Origin: Flagellimonas sp947499585
Lineage (GTDB): Bacteria > Bacteroidota > Bacteroidia > Flavobacteriales > Flavobacteriaceae
Length of the DNA stretch: 64,000 nucleotides
Reading direction: 5' to 3'
Assembly (NCBI RefSeq): GCF_044596045.1
Contig: NZ_CP138995.1
Span: 1,364,001-1,428,000 of the forward strand
The notes beneath the pieces are model-generated. The model was not told the DNA's origin, searched no databases, and saw nothing but the letters and a program-made list of their open reading frames with translations. Within the stretch, counting starts at the first letter, position 1. Each line of letters opens with the position of its first letter. Positions 27,161-36,287 of the stretch are shown here, piece by piece. A program made the position numbers and the translations under genes.

Positions 27161-27574
27161 ATGCGAAATCTTATTCTTTTATTATTTACTGCTGGTATTT
27201 TTTTTACTGCAAATGCTCAAGAGTCTGACTATCAACTTGTGGAACAAACTTTGAATTATTACATGGAAGGTGGTACCAATAATGATTTCAATACTTTAAA
27301 AAAAGCATTTCACGAAACTGCCACAATGAAATACATTACCAAAGAAGGTTATAAGGAGGTAAATGCATTGGAGTTTTTTTCGGGCATGGATGCCTCAAAA
27401 CCAAAGTCAAACAGAAAAAATAGAATTGCTGAGATAACCATATCTGGTCATGCAGCTAATGCTCGCTTGGAGTTGGAGTATGAGAATTTCACTTTTGTCG
27501 ACTATATGAACTTGTTAAAGGTTGATGGTGAATGGAAAATTGTAAGCAAGATTTTTTATAAAAGAGTAGATTGA
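27161..27574 (+). CDS. Exported NTF2-like (lumazine-binding-like) protein
   Basis: The product is 137 residues from ATG 27161, which starts a textbook signal peptide (MRNLILLLFTAGIFFTANAQ). The longer frame from 27068 is unlikely because it adds 31 polar residues before the leader. The mature part (QLVEQTLNYYMEGGTNNDFN, then KAFHETATMKYI, ending DGEWKIVSKIFYKR) fits the cone-shaped NTF2-like fold of the putative lumazine-binding family. No catalytic residues can be assigned. It stands alone and divergent from the macroglobulin gene. Confidence 0.8.
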   Translation: MRNLILLLFTAGIFFTANAQESDYQLVEQTLNYYMEGGTNNDFNTLKKAFHETATMKYITKEGYKEVNALEFFSGMDASKPKSNRKNRIAEITISGHAANARLELEYENFTFVDYMNLLKVDGEWKIVSKIFYKRVD

Positions 27575-27585
27575 TTCCTTCTTTT

Positions 27586-28065
27586 CTACGGAACAAAAAC
27601 GGTGACTGTAATAGGTAAGGTGCCTTGGTTTACGAATTCACCCTCAATTCCAGTTAGGGATATGTCATCCGTGCCAATGTATGGACCACAACATTCGTCT
27701 CCTTGTATAAAAAAGGCGGTTAAAGTGAGGTTGAATGGGTTTTCATCCTCTATCGTTATTTGATAACCAAGGTCTCCAAAATGGTTGTTTTGCAAATGAA
27801 GAACCAGAAGGTCTTGATTTTCAAAGTCCTTTTGGAGTTCAAAATCCACAATGTTAGAATCTAAATCCTGAATGTTAATTTGAGACGCTAGATAGGTACC
27901 ATTGCTAATGAGGTTTTCTCCGGTAGTTTTGTCTATAACTTTAAAGTATATCGAATTGTCAACGGATAGGCAATCTACAAGAGAGCAGTCAACTTTATCA
28001 TCTTCCTTACAGCCTAAAAAAGTGTATAAAAGAAGGGAAGAGAAAAACAACCTTTTTAAAAGCAT
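27586..28065 (-). CDS. Hypothetical lipoprotein
   Basis: The product is 159 residues with leader MLLKRLFFSSLLLYTFLGC; the Cys is the lipidation site. Mature part strand-rich with two Cys pairs (CSLVDC, ECCGPY) and an acidic charge. No domain is recognised. Flavobacteria have many such paralogous surface lipoproteins. Convergent with the NTF2-like gene, 11 bp apart. Confidence 0.65.
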   Translation of the reverse strand: MLLKRLFFSSLLLYTFLGCKEDDKVDCSLVDCLSVDNSIYFKVIDKTTGENLISNGTYLASQINIQDLDSNIVDFELQKDFENQDLLVLHLQNNHFGDLGYQITIEDENPFNLTLTAFFIQGDECCGPYIGTDDISLTGIEGEFVNQGTLPITVTVFVP

Positions 28066-28152
28066 AGTATTGGGTTTTCCAAAAGATGGGGAACTTGATC
28101 AAGTGTTGCGTTTAACAATTAAAACTTAACATAATCCACTAAAAACTATAGA

Positions 28153-28935
28153 TTACCAACCCCCAGAGGCACCACCGCCTCCAAAACCGCCTCCGCCGAA
28201 GCCGCCACCAAATCCTCCAGATCCAAAACCACCTCCTGAAGAGGAACCGCGATATCCACCACGTCCCATATTGCTGAGGATAATCATGTCCCAGATATCC
28301 ATGCCTTTATTTTTACCACCTCTGCCACCTTTGTTGTTGCGGTTATTTCTTCTGGAAAGAATAATGATGATAATAAGAAAGATGATAAAAGGCAGTAAAG
28401 ACTTTAATGAAAACCCTTGGTCACTGCCAAAAGTGTGGTCTTCTTTAAATTCCCCATTTAATACTTGAAAAATGGCATCAGAACCTTTATCTAATCCGCC
28501 GTAATAGTCTCCTTTTTTAAATTCGGGAATAATAACGGATTCTATAATGCGCTTAGACATAAAATCCGTTAAAGAACCTTCTACGCCATAACCTGTGTTG
28601 ATGGCTATTCTGCGGTCATCCCTTGCCAGAAGAACAAGTATGCCGTTGTCTTGGTCCGCTTGGCCAATGCCCCATTTTTGCCCCCATTGTGCCCCTAGGA
28701 AATTAATGTTCTCTCCTTCTGTAGAGTTGATGATAGCAACTACAATTTGCGTGGAAGTACTATCGGAGTACCGAATTAGTTTTTGTTCTAAAGCTTTGCT
28801 TTGGGGTGCGGACAACAGGTTTACATAATCGTAAACACTGGTTTGTTTTTGCGGCTTTTCAGGAATAGTAAATTGCCCCCACCCTAGAGAAACACAGAAT
28901 AGGGCAATAAGAAAACTAACCTTTTGATATGGCAT
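28153..28935 (-). CDS. TPM-domain membrane protein with Gly-rich tail
   Basis: The product is 260 residues. A signal peptide (SFLIALFCVSLGWG) precedes a TPM domain (VNLLSAPQSKALEQKLIRYS, then VLLARDDRRIAINTGYGVEG), one transmembrane helix near residues 180-197 (FIIFLIIIIIL), a basic cytoplasmic patch, and a tail made almost only of Gly, Ser and Phe (GGGFGSGGFGGGFGGG). TPM proteins of the YgcG kind are exported membrane proteins of uncertain role. Start overlaps the end of the second TPM gene by 20 bases; LemA is upstream in the same operon, a combination conserved across many bacteria. Confidence 0.9.
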   Translation of the reverse strand: MPYQKVSFLIALFCVSLGWGQFTIPEKPQKQTSVYDYVNLLSAPQSKALEQKLIRYSDSTSTQIVVAIINSTEGENINFLGAQWGQKWGIGQADQDNGILVLLARDDRRIAINTGYGVEGSLTDFMSKRIIESVIIPEFKKGDYYGGLDKGSDAIFQVLNGEFKEDHTFGSDQGFSLKSLLPFIIFLIIIIILSRRNNRNNKGGRGGKNKGMDIWDMIILSNMGRGGYRGSSSGGGFGSGGFGGGFGGGGFGGGGASGGW

Positions 28936-29353
28936 CGCTCAGTTCATTGGTATCATTATGGTTCCAAGGAAAATGAGCTTCTAGTTCTTTTCCAGCTTTT
29001 ATCACGCCTTCTACAATACCTTGCTTAAAATGCCCTTGTTTAAAATGGGATGAGATAAGGTCTTTTGTAGTATCCCAGAAACCTTTTGGAACAGCACGGT
29101 CAATACCACTATCTCCATAAATAACAAACTTTTTGTCATCAACGGCTACATAAAGTAAGACGCCATTTTCTTCTTTGGTATTATCCATTTTAAGAAAGTG
29201 AAATACTTGTTGCGCCCTACTAAAATGATCTATTTTGGTAGTTGCTTCAATATGTACCCTTATTTCTCCTGAAGTGTTTTTTTCAGCCTCGAGAATGGCT
29301 TCAATAATTTCCTGTTCCTCAACAGGGGTCAAAAATTCCTCTACGTGCGACAT
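28916..29353 (-). CDS. TPM-domain protein, short form
   Basis: A 145-residue soluble TPM domain without leader. Motifs AEKNTSGEIRVHIEA and NGVLLYVAVDDKKFVIYGD are visible. In related operons this short TPM protein is encoded between LemA and a longer membrane TPM protein, as here: 4 bp after LemA's stop and overlapping the next gene by 20 bases. The three proteins probably work together at the membrane, though their function is not established. Confidence 0.88.
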   Translation of the reverse strand: MSHVEEFLTPVEEQEIIEAILEAEKNTSGEIRVHIEATTKIDHFSRAQQVFHFLKMDNTKEENGVLLYVAVDDKKFVIYGDSGIDRAVPKGFWDTTKDLISSHFKQGHFKQGIVEGVIKAGKELEAHFPWNHNDTNELSDAISKG

Positions 29354-29357
29354 GTAT

Positions 29358-29957
29358 CTAATTAAAATCGAAGTTTACATCTGGCGCATTTTCAGAACCT
29401 GGATTGGAACTAAATAATGCAACTGGATCAAAATTAGCAAGGCTGGCAATAATATTGGTTGGGATTTTTTCAATTTTAATATTGTATTCTCCAGCCAAAT
29501 CATTGAATCGGTTTCGTTCTACATTGATTCGGTTTTCAGTGCCTTCCAATTGTGATTGTAGTTCCAGAAAGTTTTGATTGGACTTTAAATCTGGATACCG
29601 TTCCACAGTGACCAAAAGCCTTGAAAGCGCAGAAGATAGCCCTGTTTGCGCTTGTTGAAACTGAGCTAATTGTTCCGGAGTAATATTATTGGCATCTATA
29701 GTGGTGGAAGTTGCTTTTGCACGTGCTTCAATAACATCTTTTAATGTGCCTCTTTCAAAATCCGCAGCTCCTTGAACCGTTTTCACCAAATTCCCAATTA
29801 GGTCACTTCTTCGTTGATATGAGCTTTCTACATTGGCCCACTGCTTTGTAGACTGTCCTTTCATATCAACAAGTGTATTGTTGGTTCTTACATACCAGCC
29901 GCCAAGTAATACAGCAATCACAATAAGAATGATGATGGTAAGAATACCCTTTTTCAT
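29358..29957 (-). CDS. LemA family protein
   Basis: A 199-residue protein with an N-terminal transmembrane segment (LTIIILIVIAVLLGGWYV) and a long helical bundle typical of LemA (QWANVESSYQRRSDLIGNLV, VERYPDLKSNQNFLELQSQL, ERNRFNDLAGEYN). Full family length. It leads the LemA-TPM-TPM operon; the gene upstream, a MerR regulator, ends 28 bp before its ATG, so it may belong to the same transcript. Confidence 0.93.
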   Translation of the reverse strand: MKKGILTIIILIVIAVLLGGWYVRTNNTLVDMKGQSTKQWANVESSYQRRSDLIGNLVKTVQGAADFERGTLKDVIEARAKATSTTIDANNITPEQLAQFQQAQTGLSSALSRLLVTVERYPDLKSNQNFLELQSQLEGTENRINVERNRFNDLAGEYNIKIEKIPTNIIASLANFDPVALFSSNPGSENAPDVNFDFN

Positions 29958-29985
29958 GTTCTTGTTTTTAGTGTTTATAGTTATG

Positions 29986-30315
29986 TTATAGTTGTTCTTT
30001 AATTTTTAGAAGTTCGGCCTTTACTTTTTGCAGTTTTTGGACCACTTCAAAATTGGAGAGGGTTTTTTGTTTTTCTTCTTTCAAATGGATTTTTGCTCCT
30101 TCCAGGGTAAACCCACGTTCCTTTACCAAGTGGTAAATCAATTGCAAATTTGTAATATCCTGTGGAGTAAATTTTCGATTGCCTTTGGCATTCTTTTTAG
30201 GCTGAAGCACATCAAACTCTTTTTCCCAAAACCGAATCAGAGAAGTGTTCACGCCAAACGCTTTGGCTACTTCACCAATGCCGTAATATCGTTTTTCAGG
30301 AAGATCTACATGCAT
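29986..30315 (-). CDS. MerR-family transcriptional regulator
   Basis: The product is 109 residues. A winged helix-turn-helix of MerR type is evident (YYGIGEVAKAFGVNTSLIRF, then WEKEFDVLQP, KNAKGNRKFTPQDI). The C-terminus is a short dimerisation coiled coil with no metal-binding Cys, so the signal is unknown. Start codon overlaps the stop of the M23 peptidase gene by one base (TAATG), so the two are translationally coupled. Confidence 0.9.
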   Translation of the reverse strand: MHVDLPEKRYYGIGEVAKAFGVNTSLIRFWEKEFDVLQPKKNAKGNRKFTPQDITNLQLIYHLVKERGFTLEGAKIHLKEEKQKTLSNFEVVQKLQKVKAELLKIKEQL

Positions 30316-31292
30316 TAATCCAGTGATTGGTTCTCTTGGTTGGCGAATTTGAGCATATTTTCAAACTCTTCCGCCGTCAAACTTCCATAATAGAAGTTAA
30401 TAGGGTTGATGCGTTCTTCATCTTTAAAGACTTCGTAATGTAAATGAGGAGCTTCTGAACGCCCTGTATTGCCTACAAAGCCTATTAAATCGCCTCGCTT
30501 TACCTTTTGCCCTTTGCTAACGTTGTATTTACTTAGGTGGGCATATAAAGACATATAACCATACTCGTGGTCTATTCTAATATGTTTGCCATATCCTGAA
30601 GAACGGTTGTCTGCACGTTTAACTGTTCCGTCACCGGTTGCATAAATTGGCACACCTCTTGGTGCGGTAAAATCCATGCCCCAATGCATTTTTCTAGCTT
30701 TGGTAAACGGATCTGAACGCCATCCATAACCAGATGCCATTCGGGTTAAATCTTCATTTCTTACAGGTTGTATCGCTGGAATGGCCGCTAAAAGCTTTTC
30801 CTTTTCTTCGGCCAATTTGGCAATTTCATCCAAAGACTTGGATTGAATGACCATTTGTTTTTGAATAATATCTAAACGCTTTGTAGCATTGATAATGATT
30901 TCAGAATTGTTAAAACCTTCCAAGGAATTGTATCTGTTTATACCACCAAAACCAGCCTTACGTTGCTCTTCAGGTATGGGATTTGCTTCAAAATATAACC
31001 TATAGATATTGTTGTCCCTATCTTCAATATTGGCTAAAACCTGCTCCATCTGAGCCATTTTCCTTGTCAAGATTTCAAACTGAAGCTCATAATTATGAAC
31101 CTCACGATCTAAAGAAAGCTCTTTAGGAGTGTTTAACCAATTTGTATTTAAAAGTACAATAAGGCCAATAAGGCCAAACAAAGCAGCTCCTACTATGAAA
31201 AAGAAGAGATTCCGATACTTTTTGGACTTTTTAGGTTCAATCTTCCTATATGAAAGTGTATCTGGATCGTAATAGTACTTAACTTTAGACAT
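30315..31292 (-). CDS. M23 family metallopeptidase, membrane-anchored
   Basis: A 325-residue protein with a basic cytoplasmic head, one transmembrane helix (about residues 29-49, FFFIVGAALFGLIGLIVLL), a coiled-coil stalk (about 58-170) and a LytM/M23 domain (about 195-300). Zinc-site signatures HWGMDFTAPRG and APHLHYEVF are present. It cleaves peptidoglycan cross-links in the periplasm or regulates amidases. Similar proteins in flavobacteria lie next to alaS, as here, divergently. Confidence 0.92.
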   Translation of the reverse strand: MSKVKYYYDPDTLSYRKIEPKKSKKYRNLFFFIVGAALFGLIGLIVLLNTNWLNTPKELSLDREVHNYELQFEILTRKMAQMEQVLANIEDRDNNIYRLYFEANPIPEEQRKAGFGGINRYNSLEGFNNSEIIINATKRLDIIQKQMVIQSKSLDEIAKLAEEKEKLLAAIPAIQPVRNEDLTRMASGYGWRSDPFTKARKMHWGMDFTAPRGVPIYATGDGTVKRADNRSSGYGKHIRIDHEYGYMSLYAHLSKYNVSKGQKVKRGDLIGFVGNTGRSEAPHLHYEVFKDEERINPINFYYGSLTAEEFENMLKFANQENQSLD

Positions 31293-31307
31293 GAAGGGAT
31301 TTTATCC

Positions 31308-31315
31308 TATTTTTG
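31308..31315 (+). promoter_or_regulatory. Candidate promoter -7 box for alaS
   Basis: TATTTTTG matches TAnnTTTG, 81 bases before the alaS ATG. The -33 element is not obvious. Confidence 0.4.
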
Positions 31316-31396
31316 CGCATTCTTTTAATCAAAACAAACAAATATAAAAATTGTTTTGTATAAAATGTTAAATTTAATAAAACCCTAGCAATTACA

Positions 31397-34021
31397 ATGA
31401 CATCCCAAGAAGTTAGAGCTCAGTTTTTAGACTTTTTTAAAGAGAAAAAGCATAAAATAGTCGCTTCTGCCCCAATGGTCATGAAAGATGACCCTACTTT
31501 GATGTTTACTAATGCGGGAATGAACCAGTTTAAGGAGTTTTTCTTAGGGAACTCCATTCCAAAATCCAAGCGAGTTTCAGATAGCCAGAAATGTCTTAGG
31601 GTTAGCGGTAAGCATAACGATTTGGAAGAAGTGGGCAAGGACACCTATCACCATACCATGTTTGAGATGTTGGGGAACTGGAGTTTTGGAGATTACTTCA
31701 AAAAGGAAGCAATACAATGGGCATGGGAGTTATTAACCGAAGTTTATAAAATTGATAAGGACAGTCTTTATGTTTCTGTTTTTGAGGGAAGTGATGATGC
31801 AGATAATTTGGAAATGGACAAAGAAGCCTTTGAGCTATGGAAGGCCATTGTTCCTGAAGACCGAATTATCATGGGGAACAAAAAGGACAATTTTTGGGAG
31901 ATGGGAGATCAAGGCCCCTGCGGACCTTGTTCGGAAATCCATGTAGATATACGATCAAAAGAAGATAAAGCTAAAGTTTCAGGTGCCTCTTTGGTAAACC
32001 AAGACCATCCTCTAGTAGTGGAAATATGGAATTTGGTTTTCATGCAATACAATAGAAAAGCCAATGGACTGCTTGAAAATCTACCTGAAAAACATGTTGA
32101 TACTGGAATGGGCTTTGAGCGTTTGTGTATGGTTTTACAAGGCGTAAAGTCCAACTATGACACGGATGTATTTACCCCATTGATTCGCGAAATAGAAACC
32201 ATCACTGGTCGTAAATATGGTAAAGATGAGGAGACGGACATTGCCATACGGGTTGTTTCTGATCATATTAGAGCCGTTGCATTTTCCATAGCAGATGGGC
32301 AATTGCCGAGCAATACAGGTGCAGGCTATGTAATCCGAAGGATTTTAAGACGAGCCATACGCTATGGGTTTACCTTTTTGGGTACCAAAAAACCATTTAT
32401 TTACCGGTTGGTGAAAGTGTTGGGTGAAACCATGGGTAAAGCCTATCCAGAACTTCGTGAGCAGTACCAATTAATTGAGAATGTTGTCAAAGAAGAAGAG
32501 AATTCGTTTTTGAGCACACTGGAACAAGGGTTGGTGCTGTTAGATTCGGTTATAAAGTCTTCAAAAAGTAAAACGATTGATGGGCAAAAAGCTTTTGAAT
32601 TGTATGATACATTCGGATTCCCCATTGACCTGACTGCTTTGATTTTAGAGGAAAAAGGATATCAATTGGATTCCGAAGGTTTTGAAAAAGCTTTGAAAGT
32701 ACAAAAAGACCGTTCCAGGGCAGCTTCCGAAGTCTCTAAAGAGGATTGGACTGTACTTTTGGATGATGCTGAACAAGAATTTGTAGGTTACGACAGTCTT
32801 GAAGCGGAGGTAAAATTGGTGAAATACCGAAAAGTAAGCAGCAAAAAAGAAGGAGAACAATTTCAGTTGGTCTTTAATCTCACCCCATTTTATCCCGAAG
32901 GAGGAGGTCAAGTAGGAGATAAGGGATACTTGGAGGCTGCAAACAGAGATGTTATTTACATTATAGATACTAAAAAAGAGAATAATGAAATAGTTCATTT
33001 CTCTGAGAATTTACCAAAGGATGTTTCTGGAACATTTAAGGCTACAGTAGATAAAAAACAGCGCTGGCGAACGGCCAGTAATCATACGGCAACCCATTTG
33101 TTGCACCAAGCCTTACGTGAGGTTTTGGGAGCACATGTGGAGCAGAAAGGATCAGCAGTACATTCTAAATATTTGCGATTCGATTTTTCGCACTTTTCCA
33201 AGTTGAGTATAGAAGAACTTAGAAGTGTTGAGAATTTTGTGAATGCACGAATAGAGGGTCAGTTACCATTTGAAGAACATAGAAATATGCCCATTCAAGA
33301 AGCGATGAATCAAGGGGCAATGGCATTGTTTGGCGAAAAATATGGGGACACTGTGCGCACGGTTCGGTTTGGGCAATCCATTGAGCTATGCGGAGGTACC
33401 CATGTAAAGAATACAGCGGATATTTGGCACTTTAAAATAGTATCGGAAGGAGCTGTTGCTGCTGGGATAAGAAGGATAGAGGCCATTACATCAGACGCCG
33501 TAAAAGAGTTCTACTTTAAGAACAATAGAATGCTTTTTGAGATTAAGGACCTACTAAACAATGCACAAGATCCAGTAAAAGCGGTAACAGGACTACAGGA
33601 GGAAAACACTGCGCTTAAAAAGCAAGTGGAGCAACTGCTCAAAGATAAAGCCAAAGGACTTAAAGGCGATTTAGTTGCAGAACTAGAAGAAGTAAATGGG
33701 GTTCAATTTTTGGCCAAAAAAGTTGATTTAGATGCCAATGGAATTAAAGATCTGGCTTTTGAAATAGGGGGTCAGTTTTCCAATCTATTTTTATTGCTTG
33801 CGGCAGAAAATGATGGAAAAGCACTGTTGTCTTGTTACATTTCCAAAGAATTGGTGTCCAATAGAAAATTGAATGCAGGGAATGTCGTTCGCGAATTGGG
33901 TAAATATATTCAAGGCGGTGGAGGTGGACAGCCCTTCTTTGCTACCGCTGGAGGTAAAAATCCTTCAGGTATTCCAGATGCTTTGAAAAGAGCAAAGGAA
34001 ATGGTCAATCAAATGGAATAG
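31397..34021 (+). CDS. alaS: Alanyl-tRNA synthetase
   Basis: A class II synthetase of 874 residues, full family length. Class II motif region with NAGMNQFKEFFLG and CLRVSGKHNDLEEVG; tRNA recognition helices; editing domain with HTATHLLHQAL and CGGTHVKNT zinc-site motifs; C-terminal DHHA1 domain ending GGGGQPFFATAGGKNPSG. It charges tRNA-Ala and hydrolyses misacylated Ser/Gly. The ATG at 31397 gives MTSQEVRAQFLDFF, the expected N-terminus. Confidence 0.98.
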   Translation: MTSQEVRAQFLDFFKEKKHKIVASAPMVMKDDPTLMFTNAGMNQFKEFFLGNSIPKSKRVSDSQKCLRVSGKHNDLEEVGKDTYHHTMFEMLGNWSFGDYFKKEAIQWAWELLTEVYKIDKDSLYVSVFEGSDDADNLEMDKEAFELWKAIVPEDRIIMGNKKDNFWEMGDQGPCGPCSEIHVDIRSKEDKAKVSGASLVNQDHPLVVEIWNLVFMQYNRKANGLLENLPEKHVDTGMGFERLCMVLQGVKSNYDTDVFTPLIREIETITGRKYGKDEETDIAIRVVSDHIRAVAFSIADGQLPSNTGAGYVIRRILRRAIRYGFTFLGTKKPFIYRLVKVLGETMGKAYPELREQYQLIENVVKEEENSFLSTLEQGLVLLDSVIKSSKSKTIDGQKAFELYDTFGFPIDLTALILEEKGYQLDSEGFEKALKVQKDRSRAASEVSKEDWTVLLDDAEQEFVGYDSLEAEVKLVKYRKVSSKKEGEQFQLVFNLTPFYPEGGGQVGDKGYLEAANRDVIYIIDTKKENNEIVHFSENLPKDVSGTFKATVDKKQRWRTASNHTATHLLHQALREVLGAHVEQKGSAVHSKYLRFDFSHFSKLSIEELRSVENFVNARIEGQLPFEEHRNMPIQEAMNQGAMALFGEKYGDTVRTVRFGQSIELCGGTHVKNTADIWHFKIVSEGAVAAGIRRIEAITSDAVKEFYFKNNRMLFEIKDLLNNAQDPVKAVTGLQEENTALKKQVEQLLKDKAKGLKGDLVAELEEVNGVQFLAKKVDLDANGIKDLAFEIGGQFSNLFLLLAAENDGKALLSCYISKELVSNRKLNAGNVVRELGKYIQGGGGGQPFFATAGGKNPSGIPDALKRAKEMVNQME

Positions 34022-34024
34022 CGT

Positions 34025-34684
34025 ATGCGATTTATTAAACTTGGAGAAATCAATTGGAAGTACATTCTTAGTGAAATCTTCTTGATTTTTGTAGGGATAA
34101 ATCTTGCTATTTGGTTCAATGATTGGAATTCTTCAAAAACGGCAAATGCCAATATCGAAATTGCTTTGGATAAAATAAAAGGCGAACTCAATACCAATTT
34201 AGAGCAGCTTGCAGAAAATAGGACAAACAATCAAGAAATCACTTTCTTCCTTGATGCTATTAAGGCAATACAGAAGGAGAATTCAGGTAAGTTATTGGTT
34301 TCGCCAAAAACCATGAGTGCCTTTGAAGATAAATACAAGGATTTTTTCACGGTAACCGATTCCACTTATGTTGACACAGATTTGTACAATTATGTGGGGG
34401 ATACCTACATCAACCTTGATATTACAGAACTGAGCAGAATTGCATGGGAAACCTCAAAATCTACAGGAATATTTCATGAATTTGGGTATGAATGCCTTTA
34501 CGAATTAGAGGGCATATACAATACCCAGAATTTGGTTCAAAATGAGATTGATAAAGCCACGGAAGCTTTGCGAAATCAATCTATTGATGATTTGGGCCGA
34601 ATTTTAAAATTTGTGAACCAGTTGGAAATACAGCTAGAATCTCAATACAAAGAAATGATTAAGGATTTAGAAAATTGCAGATAG
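34025..34684 (+). CDS. DUF6090-like membrane protein
   Basis: The product is 219 residues with one membrane helix near the N-terminus (YILSEIFLIFVGINLAIWF) followed by NDWNSSK and a long helical domain. This head is characteristic of the DUF6090 family of Bacteroidota, of unknown function; the helical part is exposed to periplasm or cytoplasm depending on topology. It starts 3 bp after alaS, so the two are probably co-transcribed. Confidence 0.8.
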   Translation: MRFIKLGEINWKYILSEIFLIFVGINLAIWFNDWNSSKTANANIEIALDKIKGELNTNLEQLAENRTNNQEITFFLDAIKAIQKENSGKLLVSPKTMSAFEDKYKDFFTVTDSTYVDTDLYNYVGDTYINLDITELSRIAWETSKSTGIFHEFGYECLYELEGIYNTQNLVQNEIDKATEALRNQSIDDLGRILKFVNQLEIQLESQYKEMIKDLENCR

Positions 34685-34703
34685 TTGAACGGATACTTCC
34701 AAA

Positions 34704-35660
34704 ATGAAACTCCAAACCACAGTCCCTCTTATAAAATCTGAAAATTCAATAGATTATCAGAGTAAACTACTGTTGTTAGGTTCTTGTTTTGTAGAGAATA
34801 TTGGTGAAAAACTGGAGTATTTTAAGTTTCAACAACTCCAGAACCCATTCGGAATCCTATTCCACCTTTTGGCCATCGAAAATTTAGTGGAACGTGCCAT
34901 TGAAAATCGCAATTATCAAGAAAATGAAGTTTTTGAACATCATGGCATTTGGCATTGTTTTGATGCTCATTCTGATAATAGTGCCACTTCTAAGACTATA
35001 TTACTTCAAAATTTAAATGAAGGTCTTAAAGAAACCAAGCAACAACTAGAGCAGACTACCCACATCATTATTACTTTGGGTACTGCATGGGTATATAGGC
35101 ACAATAGCACTAAAAAGGCTGTTGCCAATTGTCATAAGGTTCCCCAAAAGGAGTTTTCTAAAGAATTGTTGTCCATAGAAGTGATTAAAAATAGCCTCGC
35201 AAGATTGATTGAATTGGTGCATTCTGTAAATGAAAATGCGCAAGTAATTTTTACAATTTCCCCGGTACGGCATTTAAAAGATGGCTTTACGGAAAATCAA
35301 CAAAGCAAATCGCATTTGATTACTGCCCTTCATGGTGTTCTGTCATCTCGAGCGCAGTCGAGAGAGATTTATTTTCCATCTTATGAAATTATGATGGACG
35401 AATTACGAGACTATCGTTTTTACGGAAAGGATATGGTGCATCCTAACGAACTGGCCATTGATTACATCTGGGAGAAATTTAAATCTAGTTGGATTTCCTC
35501 ACAATCTTATGCGGTTATGGAAGAGGTAGAGGCGATTCAAAAAGGCCTGCAACACCGAGCTTTTAATCCTGATTCTGAAGAACATCAAAAGTTTAAAAAG
35601 TCGCTCCAGACGAAAATTACGTATCTTAAAGAAAGGTATCCTTTTATGAAATTTGCCTAA
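34704..35660 (+). CDS. GSCFA domain protein carrying an inserted palindrome
   Basis: A 318-residue protein. The signature GSCFVENIGEKLEYFKF (about residues 27-43) names the GSCFA family, SGNH-like hydrolases of unknown substrate. Other conserved parts are ITLGTAWVY, FTISPVRHLKDG and YFPSYEIMMDELRDYRFYG with MVHPNELAIDYIW. Just before YFPSYEI the residues LSSRAQSREI (about 213-222) come from a REP-like palindrome (35341-35369) identical in style to intergenic repeats elsewhere in the window; it keeps the frame open. The protein is probably still functional since the insertion is in a linker. Confidence 0.9.
   Translation: MKLQTTVPLIKSENSIDYQSKLLLLGSCFVENIGEKLEYFKFQQLQNPFGILFHLLAIENLVERAIENRNYQENEVFEHHGIWHCFDAHSDNSATSKTILLQNLNEGLKETKQQLEQTTHIIITLGTAWVYRHNSTKKAVANCHKVPQKEFSKELLSIEVIKNSLARLIELVHSVNENAQVIFTISPVRHLKDGFTENQQSKSHLITALHGVLSSRAQSREIYFPSYEIMMDELRDYRFYGKDMVHPNELAIDYIWEKFKSSWISSQSYAVMEEVEAIQKGLQHRAFNPDSEEHQKFKKSLQTKITYLKERYPFMKFA
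35341..35369 (+). repeat. REP-like palindrome inside the GSCFA gene
   Basis: TCTCGA, spacer GCGCAG, TCGAGA, flanked by TGTCA and GAGATT. The same half-site pattern (TCGAGCRCAGTCGAGA) occurs in the intergenic elements at 41.2 and, inverted, at 47.1 kb. Here it is translated in frame. Confidence 0.8.
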
Positions 35661-36287
35661 ATGAAAAAAGTACTCGTTGGAGCGATCATTGCCTTAGCAT
35701 CTGTGTTGATTTATAAATCCTGCGCTGATGATAGGGCGCAGCAGTCGATTCTAAAGGAAAATACAATGCTTATTCAGCAAGAATTAAAGCAGGTATCTAA
35801 ACTCATCGTAACAGAAGGACATTTTGTTGAGGTTTATAACTATGCCGATTCTAAAGAATTGTTTGGTGCATTGGTCACAGCGGATAAGAAAGCTTTGGTT
35901 GTTGTAAATGCAGAGGCCACAATTTCATATGATCTTTCCCAGATTGAATATGAAATGGATGAAGCTCAAAAAACGATTCATATTAAAGTTATCCCTGAAC
36001 CTGAAATCAAAATCAATCCTGATTTTGAATATTATGATGTGACGGCAGATTATTTTAATCCATTTAAGGCTGAAGATTACAATGCCATAAAGCAAAATGT
36101 AACCACCTCATTGCTTAAAAAAGTAAATGCTTCATCACTAAAATCCAATGCTGAAAACCGGTTGATCAGCGAACTTTCTAGAATTTATGTGCTTACAAAC
36201 ACCTTAGGTTGGACTTTGACCTATGGTCAGGAAAAGATTGACTCCGCTAAAGCATTAGAGACTATGGGAAAAACTCTTATTGATTAA
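35661..36287 (+). CDS. DUF4230 domain protein
   Basis: The product is 208 residues with an N-terminal membrane anchor (MKKVLVGAIIALASVLIYKS) and a DUF4230 domain (KLIVTEGHFVEVYNYADSKE, KKALVVVNAEATISYDLSQI, NRLISELSRIYVLTNTLGW). The family is common in Bacteroidota and Firmicutes, function unknown. It abuts the GSCFA stop directly. Its last 33 bases overlap the end of the convergent aromatic hydroxylase gene. Confidence 0.85.
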   Translation: MKKVLVGAIIALASVLIYKSCADDRAQQSILKENTMLIQQELKQVSKLIVTEGHFVEVYNYADSKELFGALVTADKKALVVVNAEATISYDLSQIEYEMDEAQKTIHIKVIPEPEIKINPDFEYYDVTADYFNPFKAEDYNAIKQNVTTSLLKKVNASSLKSNAENRLISELSRIYVLTNTLGWTLTYGQEKIDSAKALETMGKTLID

